In this document: positions 33,801-44,910 of the stretch, piece by piece
Position numbering within the stretch: position 1 is the first letter of the stretch
How the letters are laid out: each line of letters begins with the position of its first letter
From: Gigantopelta aegis
Taxonomy: Eukaryota > Mollusca > Gastropoda > Neomphalida > Peltospiridae
Reading direction: 5' to 3'
Assembly (NCBI RefSeq): GCF_016097555.1
Contig: NC_054706.1
Coordinates: 47,910,160 to 47,974,159, forward strand
Length of the DNA stretch: 64,000 nucleotides
The notes under the pieces: generated by a model
Told to the model about the DNA's origin: nothing
The model's input: the letters and a program-made list of their open reading frames with translations, nothing else
Database searches by the model: none
Position numbers and translations under genes: made by a program

Positions 33801-36800
33801 ATGCATTCATTTAATGGATTCAGTGTTATTCGACATAATAAAGTATTTTGTGCACTCGTGGATATACATTTGATATATTTACTCAATCATGTGTTATCTT
33901 AATAGTGAGTACAGGTGCGAAATTCGTTCAACCGCCAAGGTCTCCATATGTTAACAAAACAGAGTTAATCGGATATCCGATAAAAGAAAATATTCCCAAA
34001 GCGTTTTATTCTTAAAGGGACACACCCTATTTTTTAACCATTACGCCGTTGTTTTTCGCTATTAAACCCGTTTTATTCCCATTCACCTGAAGTGTTTATT
34101 GGTAATCCTGGTAATCCTGGTGTTTGTAATACCACAAAATGCATTTTTCGTATTTCATAAAATGCCACGGGCCTCTGAGAAAAAACCGTTGAGCAGACAA
34201 AGTCTAATCTATTCTTAGAGGGGATATTCCCATTTCAATGTCACAGACGTTGGTATACCACGTGACCGTTATCATTTTGATTCGGTTTGTTTTCTCGTGC
34301 ACGGTTCGCGCAATCAACATCCGATTTGTTGTCGTTTGCTTGTTGTTCATTTGTGAGATTTTTCTTCACAGTTCGTGAACATTTTCAGTAACAATAAAGT
34401 TCAGACAAGTAAGTATCTCAATGCAAAACGTTACAAACCCTTAAAACCAATAATTTTGCTAAGTCTTACGATATCTGGAGAGGGGATACAACCAGGACAG
34501 AACAGTTGGAACATGTCCAGGAGAGGTGAAAGGAACGCACCCCAAGTCTGTGCGCACTCTGTGAAATTTGTCGTGACGTAGGCATTTTTGTGCTTCGAGC
34601 GACATCTACCGGTGACATCAGAATACTAACTTTCAAAATTATTTCAAGCAATTGGGACATGGGGATTCCCATGGTATTTATCGATATAAAACCTGCTTTT
34701 TCACTCCATTTGATAAAAACGTGATCTAAGTGTGTTACAGGTTTGTAGATTAACCAAATTATAATTTAATTTCGGTGGATGGAACTAGGGCGTGCGGCTT
34801 TAACCAAATTATAATTTATTTTCGCTGGATGGAACTAGGGCATGCGGCTTTAATACATTCACCTAATTACTTAATAATATTACCAGTAATACAAAATTTG
34901 CAGACAATGCGTCATGTTTTTCGTAGAGTTTGTATAAAGTATCATGTAGTATTTTGCGAAAAATCTAATATTAAATAATAACCATGCTAGCATATTTGTA
35001 ATTCACGGTTATTTTGTGTACGGAAAGTAATATTAATTTATGTGGGGTTTTTTGTTGGGGGTATGGGGGAATTTCGAGAGGGCGGGAGGGGTATGGGTGT
35101 GTGTATTGTTTTCCTCAACAAAATTAGCTTGTTTGAAAATAAAGACATTGTCTCTGGAAATAAAACTCAGTGTATGAATATAATCAAATACACTGAGCCA
35201 TCTATAAATAATAATAATATTTTAATATCAAAATAACGTTTTGACTGCCACCATACATAAGAATGTATTTTATATTTGTTTATAATAATAACTCACTGAA
35301 GTTTAAAAACTATAATATACTCTTCAAAAAAGTAGGGGAACCTGAAATATTAATGTTAATATCAACTATTAGACCGAACATACGTTTTGACCATAGACAT
35401 CCAAGTAAAGAACGTTCAGGTCTGTTTATCAACATACTGAAACACATTCCATAATTTGTACGTGCATCACGCAGTTGCCCCGTACACGTGCGTGGGATGT
35501 CATTCTCGATTTTTACAATTTCCAGGAATGTCGATTAATCACTGTAGAACATTATTTCTGTCATTCTTTTTCATTCAGTTGTTACTGTTTTGTTTTTAGT
35601 CATTTTCATTGTTTGAATTTGCGATGCGGCGTATGCAACCGATAAAAAACGTCAACTTTCAAATTTCACTTCTGACCCCAATCGACCTTCAAGATCTTTG
35701 GTGGTCATAAAACCTACTGTAATACTGAACTACCAGTTTTAATGTTTGCCCAATTAATTCACTATTATCATATAACCATTCCCCACAGCTAATATACCTT
35801 ACAATTTTGACAATTGTAAATTCTTATTAGAGTTCCCCTACCTTTTTTGAAGAATATATATAGTTTTTCTTCAAAGCAACCAAGGGAGCTTACAGTATAG
35901 GCCTATTGCTCTTCAAGGACTAGTAATACAAATGACCCACTACTATAACCACCATTCTGAGAGTCCTGCTAACGCGATACATGTCCGCTACTGGGCCCAA
36001 CATATCTCCTAAGTTCAAAGTTAAGGTTTGCTTTGTTTAACGACACTATTAGAGCACATTGATTTATTAATAATAGGTTATTGGATGTCAAACATGGTAA
36101 TTTTGACATTTATTCTTAAAGGAAGAAAATGTTTTTGGGTTTTTTATCAATCTGATTAAAATTAGCTCTACTGGTATACACCAGTAGATCTAACAGCATT
36201 GCGTGGACTCCCATGTCCAGGTGACATTTCATCTATAAATAACAATGTAAAAATCGACCAATTACACTTCGACTTTTATTGCGTTATTCGGAAGCATACA
36301 TATTCTAAAAATATCGGGCGAGACTATTTATGCAATAGGCGAACTTGTTGGTCTACTTCAACATTGAAAAAACAGGGGGAAAAGTGCACGAATAAACTCC
36401 TGATTGTATACAGGTATAAACAGATTTTATGGCTATACCATCACTGGTTGTTTTTTTCGTGTTGAAATGAATTTTATATAAACTTTTATATTGAAATTAG
36501 TTTCCGGCATACTTCGTAATTCACCCGAATCATTTCGTATATCCTCGGCATAATCCCGAGTGTTTTCAAATTCTTTTCAAATCACTGGCATGATTTTGCA
36601 AGTGAGGTTTTGATTGGTCGAATGAAAGGTCAACTGGACATGAACTCCAAAAGGATGCTATTAGATCCACATGTAATAGTGGAGCTAATTTTAATTAGAA
36701 TTTTTTTTTTGTATTTAACGACGCACTCAACACATTTTGTTTACGGTTATATGGCATCAGACATATAGTTAAGGACCACACGGATATTGAGAGGGGAAAC

Positions 36801-37739
36801 CCGCTGTCGCCACTTCATGGGCTACTCTTTTCGATTAGCAGCCAGGGATCTTTTATATGTACCATCCCACAGACAAGATAGAACATACCACCACCGACGG
36901 GGATCAATCCTAGACCGACCGCGCATCAAGCGAACGCTTTACCACTGGGCTACGTCCCGCCCCCTTATTCTTAGAGGGAAAACCCGCTACATTTTTTTCC
37001 ATTAGTAGCAAGGTTCTTTTATATGCACCATCCCACAGATAGGATAGCACATAGGCCTACCACGGCCTTTGATATAATAGTCTTGGTGCACTGGTTGGAG
37101 CGAGAAATGGCCCAATGGGTCCACCGACGTGGATAGATCCCAAACCGACCGCGCATCAGGCGACCGCTTTACCACTGAGCCACGTCCAGCTCTCCTAAAT
37201 TCAAGGGTCATAACTTAAAAATAGTTAGTTTGCCTAACTCGACATGATGAAGCTATACACAAATTTCCAGATTATTATCTTAAGGCATTACGGAAGTCTC
37301 TACGTGGGATAGACCTACAGATAGGCCGAAAAATAGACAGACGGAAATGTTTTATTAAACGACGCACTCAACACATTTTATTTACCGTTATATGGCGTCG
37401 GACATATGGTTAAGGACCACACAGATATTGAGAGAGGAATCCCGCTGTCGCCACTTCATGGGCTACTCTTTTCGATTAGCAGCCAGGGATCTTTTATATG
37501 TACCATCCCACAGACAAGATAGAACATATCACCACCTTTGTTACACCAGTCATGGAGCACTGGCTGGAATGAGAAATAGCCCAATGGGTCCACCGACGGG
37601 GATCGATCCTAGACCGGCCGCGCATCAAGCGAACGCTTTACCACTGGGCTACGTCCCGCCCCTAGACAGACGGAGACGAAACATATAGTCTCTTCTGGTT
37701 GTAGCTGTAGGGGAATTATATATATATTTATATAGATAA

Positions 37740-37774
<35 letters not shown>

Positions 37775-40700
37775 CGCGCATATGGAAATGAGTTTGTCTC
37801 CGAGAAGGGAGCAGGAGGGGCGAGAAAAATTAAACACGCTTCCATAAAAAAAAATATAAAAAAATTGTGAGGCGAGATTGTAGCTTTAAATGGCCGCCTA
37901 CCTTGTTCGAATCTCATGCCCATCTCCGTGGCTTGTAACGCCCTCAAGTACTCCACCGTCATTTCCAGTATCTCGGCTTTCTCCAACTTCCCTGTCGTCT
38001 GCAACAGAAACCAGACATTTTACAGAAGATTTTTGTGCTGGGGTGTCGTTGAACATTCATTCATTCATTCATTCATTTTATAGAAGAAGAAAAAATATGC
38101 TGTACATAAATCATGGAATATAAATATATGTATATATACAAAGGTTACACAGTTTACAAAGTTTGTTTTATTATTGATACCACTAGAGCACACTAATTAA
38201 TTAATCATCGGCTATTGGATGTCAAACATTTGGTATTTTGACATATAGTCTCAGAGAGGAAATCCGCTACATTGTTCTACTAATAGCAAGGGATATTTTA
38301 TATATGCACAGACAGGATAGCACATACCACGGCCTTTGATATATCAGTCGTGGTGCACTGGCTGGAACGAGAAATAGCCCAATGGGCCCACCGACAAAAG
38401 TTACAAAGTACAGCATCCGGCTAAACGGCCTATGAGACACTCCAAACATTTAAAATTCTAAAATATCTAAAAGCACATTGTGCTAACACTTTTATGTATA
38501 ACATAATTTATTAGGTGTTTAATATAAAAATACGGGGCGGGACGTAGCTCAGTGGTAAAGTGCTCACTTGATGCGCGGTCGGTCTGGGATCGATCTCCGT
38601 CAGTGGGCCCATTGGGCTATTTCTCGCTCCATCCAGTGCACCACGACTGATACATCAAAGGCCGTGGTATGTGCTATTCTGTCTGTGGGATGGTGCATAT
38701 AAAAGATCCCTTGCTGCTAATCGAAAAGAGTAGCCCATGAAGTGGCGACAGCGGGTTTTCTCCGTAACCATATATCTGACGCCATATAACCGTAAATAAA
38801 ATGTGTTGAGAACGTAGTTAAATAAAACATTTCCTTATTATAAAATACAATACTGATATTACACCTGTCGGAGTCAAATTTCAATTGGGATGGGGTGAAT
38901 AATGATTAGTACTGCTCAACTTACTTATTCATCTTTTCTCTGACTCACCAAAGTCAAAATTTGTTTTGTTTAACGACACCACTGAAGAAAAAATTGTAAT
39001 TAATTATCGGCTAGTGGATGTCAAACATATGGTTATTCTGGCTATCGTAGTCATCAGGGGAAATCCGCTCTAATGCAGCAAGGGAACTTTTATATGCACT
39101 TTCCCACAGACAGGAAAGCACATACCACGGCCTTTGTCCAGTTCTGGTGCACTGGTTTGAACGAGAAAAACCCCATTAGTTTAATGGGTCCACCAAGGTG
39201 GTTCGATCCTGCGACGCAAGCACTTCAGGCAATCACTCAACCGACTAAGCTAAATCCCGCCCCTGACTCACCAAAGTTATAACTTAATTGGTTTTGAGAA
39301 ATCGTGCTCGTAGATAAATACAGGTACTGAAAACTAGTATATTTTGTTTATTTACATTTTGTTTCGTTTTGTGTTGGGGTTTTTTGCTGTAGATCTTAGG
39401 CGCATTCTCAAACAAATTTAAGTAAACGTGCTACAGTTGAGGACGGAGATGACGGCTTATGTTTGAGATAAATTACGCCGCAGCCCATTATATAAAATAA
39501 GAACCATTTTACAAGGTTTCTCGAATGTTAAGTAAGAGAAAAAGTTAAATAGATCTAAGTTCGGAAATTTGGCGAAATTCGGAATGCTGGTAGTACAGTT
39601 TAATTAAAATGCGAATTAGGCATAATACCAAAATGAAGCACATTAATATTACCTGTTTGGCGAATGCTGGTGGTACAGTTTGACTTAGTTCAGTAAGACA
39701 GTTGTTGATTCGGTCCCTCCGTCTTTTCTCGATTACCTTGTGGGAGACCTGGTCCTAAATTAAAGAAAGAAACTATTTATACATTCATTAGAAATATATG
39801 AATGCTATTTTAGGCTAAAATCAAGTGTTTGGACAATGACCAAAGTGTAAAGATGACTTTGTAATAGCGTTAAAGGGACTGTCCTGAGTTTACAGCCATT
39901 GTATGATGTTTGCGATAACAGAGTCTTGTTGGCGACTACTATTTCAAACTAAATACATTTTCTTGTTTAGAATACCAGTGTCTGTATATCAAATGTGTTT
40001 GCGGTCGTATTCTAATGTTTGTATCACTCAGGTTTTACTTTAATTCGTGAGATATATTTGTTTGTACGTACGAAAATATTGGGAGGTAAAATCCGGTTTG
40101 GGCTTCTACAAGCATCAGGACAACAACAAACACCTTGTAAATATAGACACTGACATTTTAAATATGAAACTGTATTTAATTTGTATGTTACGTCATCGAA
40201 AAGGCTCTATCGGTCGGAAACATTTTACAATGGTTGTAAACTCAGGAATATCCCTTTAATCAGACTGCCAAAATAATGGAGGCAAATTCGAAACATAAAT
40301 AGAATAAGTTCGTACAATTAAAAGTGTATTCAGATACATTTTAATGTACAAGTTTTGGAATTCTGAAGAAAAACATGGAAGCAAGCTACTTATTTTCATT
40401 ATGCAGAAATGTTACAACTTCAACAGTAACACATTAAACATGCAAAATGAAAACAGAAATACACATTTCTTAAAAAAACTAACTGCAATAAATAAGATAC
40501 AATAAATATATATAGGAGAAAATAAAATTATGATATGATTTTTGAAATATAAATAGTTAAAAATACAATTCAGTTTTATAATGATTGTCCATTATACAGT
40601 AATGAAAGGAAATAACCTACAGGTTCAGGAAAATGAGCGGGGGTGGGGTGGGGATGGGTGGTGGTCGAGACTGGCGAGCGACGTTTTTGGAGGGATCGGG

Positions 40701-40783
40701 TTATGCTCTCACGGGAAATACATTTTGAAAAATAACATTTTCTTGGAGCATTTTTTATATATATATGTATGTATATATGTATG

Positions 40784-40817
<34 letters not shown>

Positions 40818-40849
40818 TGTATGTATGTATATATATATGTATGTATATA

Positions 40850-40932
<83 letters not shown>

Positions 40933-41343
40933 TAACCGCACGATAACGCCAAACCTTTATGGTTGAAGACAAAGAAAAATATGTGTATTTGAAAACAACT
41001 GGGAATCTGTTTTCCGGCATTCGCTACAAATATCGGCATTTCACCTGGTACATTCTTGAATCGACGGGTATCACAAACTGAAATCAACTGTCAAAGTCTA
41101 TGCCTACGAAAGTGTATACGGGACTATATGATTGCAGCGGGATTAACACGTAGTCTACCCCAAATGTTCACTTAAAAAATGACAAATATAAATACACATA
41201 CATGTATATGTACCCGTTTACACTTGCATTGGATATAAACAGAAAACAAAGTTTATACACTGTAAAAGAATAAATACTCAATGTTAAATATATACTTTAT
41301 ATTTACTTACATGCTGGTCTTTTCTTGTCGGTGAGGTGTCCAT
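30240..41343 (-). CDS. helt: HELT-type bHLH-Orange transcription factor, 270 aa
   Basis: Coding exons on the minus strand are 41343-41311, 39754-39653, 37998-37902 and 30820-30240, all with GT/AG borders and matching phases (813 bases including the stop). The basic region and helix 1 read [13 protein letters not shown] (residues 16-28). It lacks the HES-type proline and HEY-type glycine and closely resembles vertebrate HELT as I recall it. Helix 2 follows in exon 3 ([19 protein letters not shown], 48-66). The Orange domain spans about 90-132 ([16 protein letters not shown] to [10 protein letters not shown]). There is no C-terminal WRPW, in keeping with HELT. HELT proteins are nuclear E-box/N-box repressors acting in neuronal fate choice; that role is family knowledge. 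The C-terminal half is low-complexity and not recognisable. The first exon is short ([11 protein letters not shown]) and its 5' untranslated limit is unknown. Confidence 0.92.
30931..31212 (+). mobile_element. Mosaic SINE: A-type head, B-type tail
   Basis: Head GGGGCGTAGCCCAGTGGTAA, core, then the B-type tail (CCAATAGCCGATGATTGATA). Followed by an AAC-rich simple repeat (31213-31285). In HELT intron 3. Confidence 0.85.
31306..31640 (+). mobile_element. SINE-A without head, 3' tail doubled
   Basis: Core followed by two consecutive tails; the second starts at AACCATATGTCTGACGCC. Confidence 0.8.
31691..31892 (-). mobile_element. SINE-C, 5' truncated
   Basis: TTTC tail and core (GCGCTTCCCACAGGCAGGAT) present; breaks off before the head. 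Confidence 0.75.
31895..32155. repeat. Short repeat bounded by GGATCCAG / GGGTCCGGAC
   Basis: Resembles in style the block at 44200-44405 (GATCCAG...GATCCGCC ends with G-rich subterminal tracts). The boundaries are uncertain. Confidence 0.4.
32156..32705. mobile_element. Cluster of three SINE-B-type fragments
   Basis: A plus-strand core plus B-type tail (32156-32330), a diverged plus-strand head and core starting GGATGTAGCTCACCGG (32335-32480), and a minus-strand B-type tail with core (32525-32705). Confidence 0.7.
32924..33253. promoter_or_regulatory. Cluster of CACGTG/CACGCG sites in HELT intron 3
   Basis: CACGTG at 33036, 33092 and 33248. CACGCG (or its complement) at 32924, 33026, 33171 and 33204. 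The region is CpG-rich inside an otherwise AT-rich, repeat-filled intron and is not part of any repeat I recognise. HES/HEY/HELT proteins bind such sites (family knowledge); a role as an autoregulatory intronic element is inference. Confidence 0.5.
33444..33555. repeat. C- and A-rich low-complexity tract
   Basis: Long C and A homopolymers. The Pro/Lys-rich frames are by-products. Confidence 0.95.
33632..35865. mobile_element. TA-flanked element with about 160-bp inverted repeats, non-autonomous
   Basis: The left arm (33632-33795) runs from TACTCTTAAAAAAAAGTAGG to CAGTATTACAGTAGGTTTTA. Its inverse is at 35700-35865 (TAAAACCTACTGTAATACTG to CCCCTACCTTTTTTGAAGAA). A third copy of the end motif (TACTCTTCAAAAAAGTAGGG) is at 35318. 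The TA borders suggest a Tc1/mariner-type element. No transposase frame is seen. The interior holds a 50-bp direct repeat (34750-34852). Confidence 0.7.
36123..36964 (-). mobile_element. SINE-A carrying a MITE in its tail
   Basis: The tail is GGAAGAAAATGTTTTT (about 36121), interrupted at 36151-36699, then GTATTTAACGACGCACTCAA onward to the head (GCTTTACCACTGGGCTACGT). Confidence 0.75.
36151..36699. mobile_element. MITE with about 80-bp terminal inverted repeats
   Basis: Left end TCTGATTAAAATTAGCTCTA; right end its inverse, GGAGCTAATTTTAATTAGA. Similarity continues inward through GGACTCCCATGTCCA/TGGACATGAACTCC. Internal AT-rich, no transposase. Confidence 0.8.
37346..37662 (-). mobile_element. 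SINE-A, full length, with 12-bp target duplication
   Basis: 317 bp from tail to the complete head GGGGCGGGACGTAGCCCAGT (element strand). Flanked by TAGACAGACGGA at 37334-37345 and 37663-37674. Reference copy for SINE-A. Confidence 0.93.
37738..37776. repeat. (CA)n microsatellite
   Basis: AC repeats in HELT intron 3, about 125 bp from exon 3. Confidence 0.95.
37902..37998 (-). CDS. helt: HELT exon 3, helix 2 of the bHLH
   Basis: 97 bases encoding 32 residues ([18 protein letters not shown]...). Acceptor at 37999-38000, donor GTAGG at 37901-37897. Confidence 0.92.
38158..38396 (-). mobile_element. Mosaic SINE, B-type tail and A-type core, head truncated
   Basis: B-type tail (GATACCACTAGAGCACACTA) on the left; core up to AATGGGCCCACCGAC on the right. 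In HELT intron 2. Confidence 0.8.
38534..38835 (+). mobile_element. SINE-A in HELT intron 2
   Basis: Complete head (GGGGCGGGACGTAGCTCAGT), core and tail. Confidence 0.88.
38955..39262 (-). mobile_element. SINE-B, full length, with 15-bp target duplication
   Basis: Flanked by CTGACTCACCAAAGT at 38940-38954 and 39263-39277. Head GGGGCGGGATTTAGCTTAGT on the element strand; B-type tail at the left. Reference copy for SINE-B. Confidence 0.93.
39653..39754 (-). CDS. helt: HELT exon 2, basic region, helix 1 and loop
   Basis: 102 bases, 34 residues, from [10 protein letters not shown] to PPAFAKQ. Phase 0 at both ends. Confidence 0.93.
39870..40259. mobile_element. TTAA-ended foldback MITE, copy 2
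   Basis: Starts TTAAAGGGACTGTCCTGAGT and ends AACTCAGGAATATCCCTTTAA-like. Interior shared with copy 1, including GTACGTACGAAA. In HELT intron 1. Confidence 0.8.
40758..40930. repeat. (TATG)n / (TA)n microsatellite
   Basis: Long alternating tract. The Tyr/Ile and Met/Cys/Val frames across it are by-products. Confidence 0.97.
41311..41343 (-). CDS. helt: HELT exon 1, start codon
   Basis: ATG at 41343-41341, 11 residues, donor GTAAGT at 41310-41305. The match is too short for homology. Chosen because it is in phase, has a consensus donor, and supplies the short N-terminus expected for HELT. Confidence 0.75.
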
Positions 41344-42111
41344 GACTTGTGACGAATGAAACAGCTCCGGTCTTTAGTATCGTCTAGAAATTCCAGTCAA
41401 ACTAATATAATGCTTGTTTTAAGGTCCAACATACGAGATGATTGTATATGTGTTCTTTGAAGACCCAAGGCTTGAAAACATAACTGATTCTGTCCACACG
41501 GTGTGTAATCTATAAATTCCAAATTCTTCAAATTTAGCTACAACAAAGTCGTTTTATTTTAAGTTTCCAGTCTTCAAACTTCAAATTTACTAAACTCTGT
41601 AAAAGATCTCCACAAAGTGTGTAAAATTCAACTTCAGTAAAGTCTGTTAACAAATTAACAATAAATGAAATTTTAAATTAAAATACAAACAATATTACCG
41701 CCACTTTAAGACTAAACAATCCCATTTCGTATTGCATATCAACATCCACTGCATGGATTAAATATTTTCTATCATTCGACTATAGTATCACAATTATGAT
41801 GAATTTTTAAAGATATTTTGCGGTACCTTTAAACAGTAAAACCTATTTCCATCACGACTCGTTGAGCAGTGACGATGATCTAGCTGCCGTCGACGTTTCA
41901 AACAACGAAACTTTGAAAGAAAGTGTCTACGTCACATCAGGCTTGATAAACATGCCCTCTGGTAAAGGGACTAAAGACATTTTCCCGACCGTGAGTCAGT
42001 TTGTGTTGTCCCATTACGCTCCAGATCAAACTAATTATGCATTACTCGGTAACGACTTGCCGGGATTCAGGGGAAGTCACCCGACCAGCAGCAGCGCCTT
42101 CTGTTTGGAGC

Positions 42112-42368
42112 CACGTGCCGGACAAGAAAGATGTCCCAGAGCCTGCCTGGAACACGGGATGTATTTTATCTGCGCACGTGACTTTATATTTCGTTGCGCG
42201 GAACCAGCACTATTTGGATGCTGATCCACCAATCGGGCAGCCGCTGACACAAATGACTGCACGTGCGGTCGCGCGATGGTCACGCGCTGTTACTAAGCCT
42301 GCCGCCGGCGCCTTCGTTATCCGCAGCCGCCAGTTACAAGTCACGTGACGGTTAATGGCTGTCACGCG
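42112..42368. promoter_or_regulatory. Cluster of CACGTG/CACGCG sites upstream of HELT
   Basis: CACGTG at 42112, 42175, 42260 and 42342; CACGCG at 42281 and 42363. All lie within 257 bp, 0.8-1.0 kb upstream of the HELT start codon, in a CpG-rich island with no repeat signature. Plus-strand frames of 115-120 codons cross it but show no family. A HELT or HES/HEY-bound control element is an inference. Confidence 0.5.
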
Positions 42369-42536
42369 ACCAATGCATGTGTCCTGTTTTAGTCGGGAGA
42401 GCGATTTCAGGTAAAATGTGGTTACATTGGAAATTCAAAGTTTAATAATACCCAGAGTGTATTATCAGATAAGTTGAAGCAGACGTTTTTTCATATATAC
42501 TGATGGAAAGAAGAAAGGGATCACACCAACGCTAAC

Positions 42537-42560
42537 GGGGGGGGGGGGGGGGGGGGAGAG

Positions 42561-42601
<41 letters not shown>
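42537..42601. repeat. Poly-G and (GA)n tract
   Basis: Simple repeat. Confidence 0.97.
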
Positions 42602-42604
<3 letters not shown>

Positions 42605-42649
42605 ACAACCAAATCCCTCAACTATTATTTTTTTAGAAGTTAATCGTGT

Positions 42650-42757
42650 TACTGACATTCAGTCTCACATTACTGACATTCATTCTCAAATTACTGACAT
42701 TCAGTCAAACATTACTGACATTCAGTCTCACATTGCTGACATTCAGTCAAACATGAG
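42650..42757. repeat. Minisatellite of about 19-21 bp
   Basis: About six units of ATTACTGACATTCAGTCTCAC type. Confidence 0.85.
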
Positions 42758-42879
42758 ATCGTTGTACTTTATTCAGATATATGACGCTAATAGCGACTGA
42801 AATATGTTCTACAATACCAAATGTTCCCTAATTGCTTTCTCACAGTATATTAGACAAAATACATAAATAATAATAATAA

Positions 42880-43285
42880 AATACCCCCCCCCCCCAACCC
42901 CCCCCCCCAAAAAAAAAAAACATACAAGAAAAGAAACAAAGAAAACCCCCAAAACAAAACATATGAACAACCATTGGCGTAGCCAGGATTTTATACGGGG
43001 GGTCCACTATTGGGGGGGGGGGGAGAGGTAACCCACACCATGTATGTATGTATGAATTTATAAAATTTAATACAGTAAAAAGAAAAGAAAAAGGTTTGAC
43101 GGGGTGATGGTGGTGATGGTGGTTGTGGAGGCTATTGCTCCCGTGGCCCTCCCTTCGCTACGTCACTGTGAACAACACAACAATACACGAATGAATCTGA
43201 AAAAACCCCAACCCCAAAACAACCAAAAACCAACCCCCCCCCCCAAAAAAAAAAAAAACCCACCCAAAAAACAACCCAAAACCCC
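42880..43285. repeat. C/A/G-rich low-complexity stretch with a repeat starting GGCGTAGCCAGGAT
   Basis: Homopolymer-rich. Contains GGCGTAGCCAGGATTTTA at 42975 and the rough inverse TTCGCTACGTCACTG at 43156, possibly a short MITE. No gene. Confidence 0.5.
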
Positions 43286-43299
43286 CCGCAAAAATAGCA

Positions 43300-44075
43300 T
43301 GCCAGTTCATATATAATGATTGAACCGATTTTATTATGTGGAACAGAAATTTGGGGTTACTAAAATTTACAAATAATCGAAAAAATATTCTCCAGATTGG
43401 TAAACGAATTTTGAAGGTAAAAAAAAAAGGTACTCCAAATGTTATGGTATATGGGGAATTAGGAAGGTTCCCTTTAGAAATACAAGTAAAGTTACTAATG
43501 ATGTCATTTTTTAGTAAACTGGTTACAGATGAAAATAAACTTAGTAGTATATTATATCAATTCATGTTTTCTTCAAATAGTGGTGAACAAATTCAATCTA
43601 TGTGGTTGAAATTCATTAAAAATGTTTTCAATAACACGAGAATGAGGTCAAATCCTATAAATAAGAATTAAAACAAAACCTCTGAGATCAGTTTATACAA
43701 CAGTGGTTTTCGGATATTACAGACTCTTCTAGGGGTCAACTTTATACATTTAAAACAGAATTTTTTACTTCGAAACCTATTTGTCGAGATTATCGTACCA
43801 AAATAGATGCTGGATAACTAAATTGCGTACTTCAAAGTTAAGATTACCGATCGAAATTGGCAGATGGTTTAACATTCCTATAAAAAAAAAAAGACTATGC
43901 AAACTTTGTAATACTGTTATTGGAGATGAATACCATTAATATTATTTAATCAATTGCAAAAATCACAATACAGAAAGCAGATTTTTTTATAACAACATTA
44001 ATATATTATAGAATTAATCCTAGCGTTTTTAAAATGAAAGGTCTGCTGTCATTATGTAATGCATCATTATGAGAG
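43300..44075 (+). mobile_element. LINE (non-LTR retrotransposon) relic, end of reverse transcriptase ORF
   Basis: The translation contains VYGELGRFPLEIQVKLLMMS and, further on in another frame, a cysteine-rich RLCKLCNTVIGDEYHY stretch. Both are typical of the C-terminal end of animal non-LTR reverse transcriptase ORFs. The upstream part (PILLCGTEIWGY) is also recognisable, but stops and frame changes separate the pieces. The 5' end and 3' tail are not seen. A 111-codon open frame at 43336-43671 is a surviving fragment. Confidence 0.75.
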
Positions 44076-44199
44076 AAAAAAACAACAAAAAACAACAACT
44101 AACAAAACAACTTAGCAATATTTAGTTAAAAAAAGTATCTAGTCTTGTGAACTGACGTTTCTCCGCACATTTTAGCTATTTTGATAGTGTTCTACAATG

Positions 44200-44405
44200 A
44201 CGGATCCAGAAAATCCGTTTGGGGGGCGTGGGGGGGGGGGGGGGGTGCAGTGACATGAGGTGGAATGCCAAGGGAATTTTTGGGGAGGTTTGGAGGTGGA
44301 TCGTAAAAAAATGAAAATTAATATATAATAAAATAATAACTATCGCAAAATTTGGGGGGTGGGGGTGGGGGTGGTGGGCCCCTAGCCCCCTAGATCCGCC
44401 TCTGT
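44200..44405. repeat. Short repeat with GGATCCAG / GATCCGCC ends
   Basis: Left end GACGGATCCAGAAAATCCG, right end CCCCTAGATCCGCCTCTG, with G-rich tracts inside. Similar in style to 31895-32155. Confidence 0.45.
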
Positions 44406-44910
44406 TCTATATTAACTATAGATACTTCTATGTTGATGTCCTTGTCATGCGTGTTAATTATGTATCTGTATTATCCTCTTGCTACACGTTGTAATATGTT
44501 TGAGTGTTGTTTTATAAATATTGCCATACCAAGTCTGAAACTCTCACGTCCATGAGACAGAATGTTGAAGACGCCCCGTCACCGGTATCCCGACTTTCCT
44601 GGCTACTGAACTTATTAGTGTAAGAGCAGTTCAGATAATATTATTACGTAAAGCTATTTTTGCCAAAAAGTAGACATCCCTTCTACCTATAAAGCACCTT
44701 AACGCTAGACGTACCCTTCAAAACGATTAATGACATAACGCTTGTTGACACGCTCTCCCCCATGCACAAAAAAGCTACATGACCAAATGTTTTTATACGC
44801 GATGAATATAATAATAATAATATAACAGCGTAATTTATTGTGACATATTGTTATAAATACAATCAGTGAGAAGCATTTCAACTCGATTTATAACTATAAT
44901 CGAGTTGAAA

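Larger units (their letters stand above)
36010..37191 (-). mobile_element. Old A/B mosaic SINE split by a nested SINE-A and MITE
   Basis: The left piece (36010-36118) is a B-type tail and the right piece (36965-37191) the core and A-type head. TTATTCTTAAAGG before the insert and TTATTCTTAGAGG after it form a 13-bp target duplication with one mismatch. Confidence 0.8.

Noticed and set aside
40576-41020. Tyr/Ile- and Met/Cys-rich frames
   Set aside because: Encoded by TA and TATG microsatellites.
41862-42348. Plus-strand frames of 115-120 codons upstream of HELT
   Set aside because: No recognisable domain; the frame is a by-product of a CpG-rich island. Kept only as a possible regulatory region.
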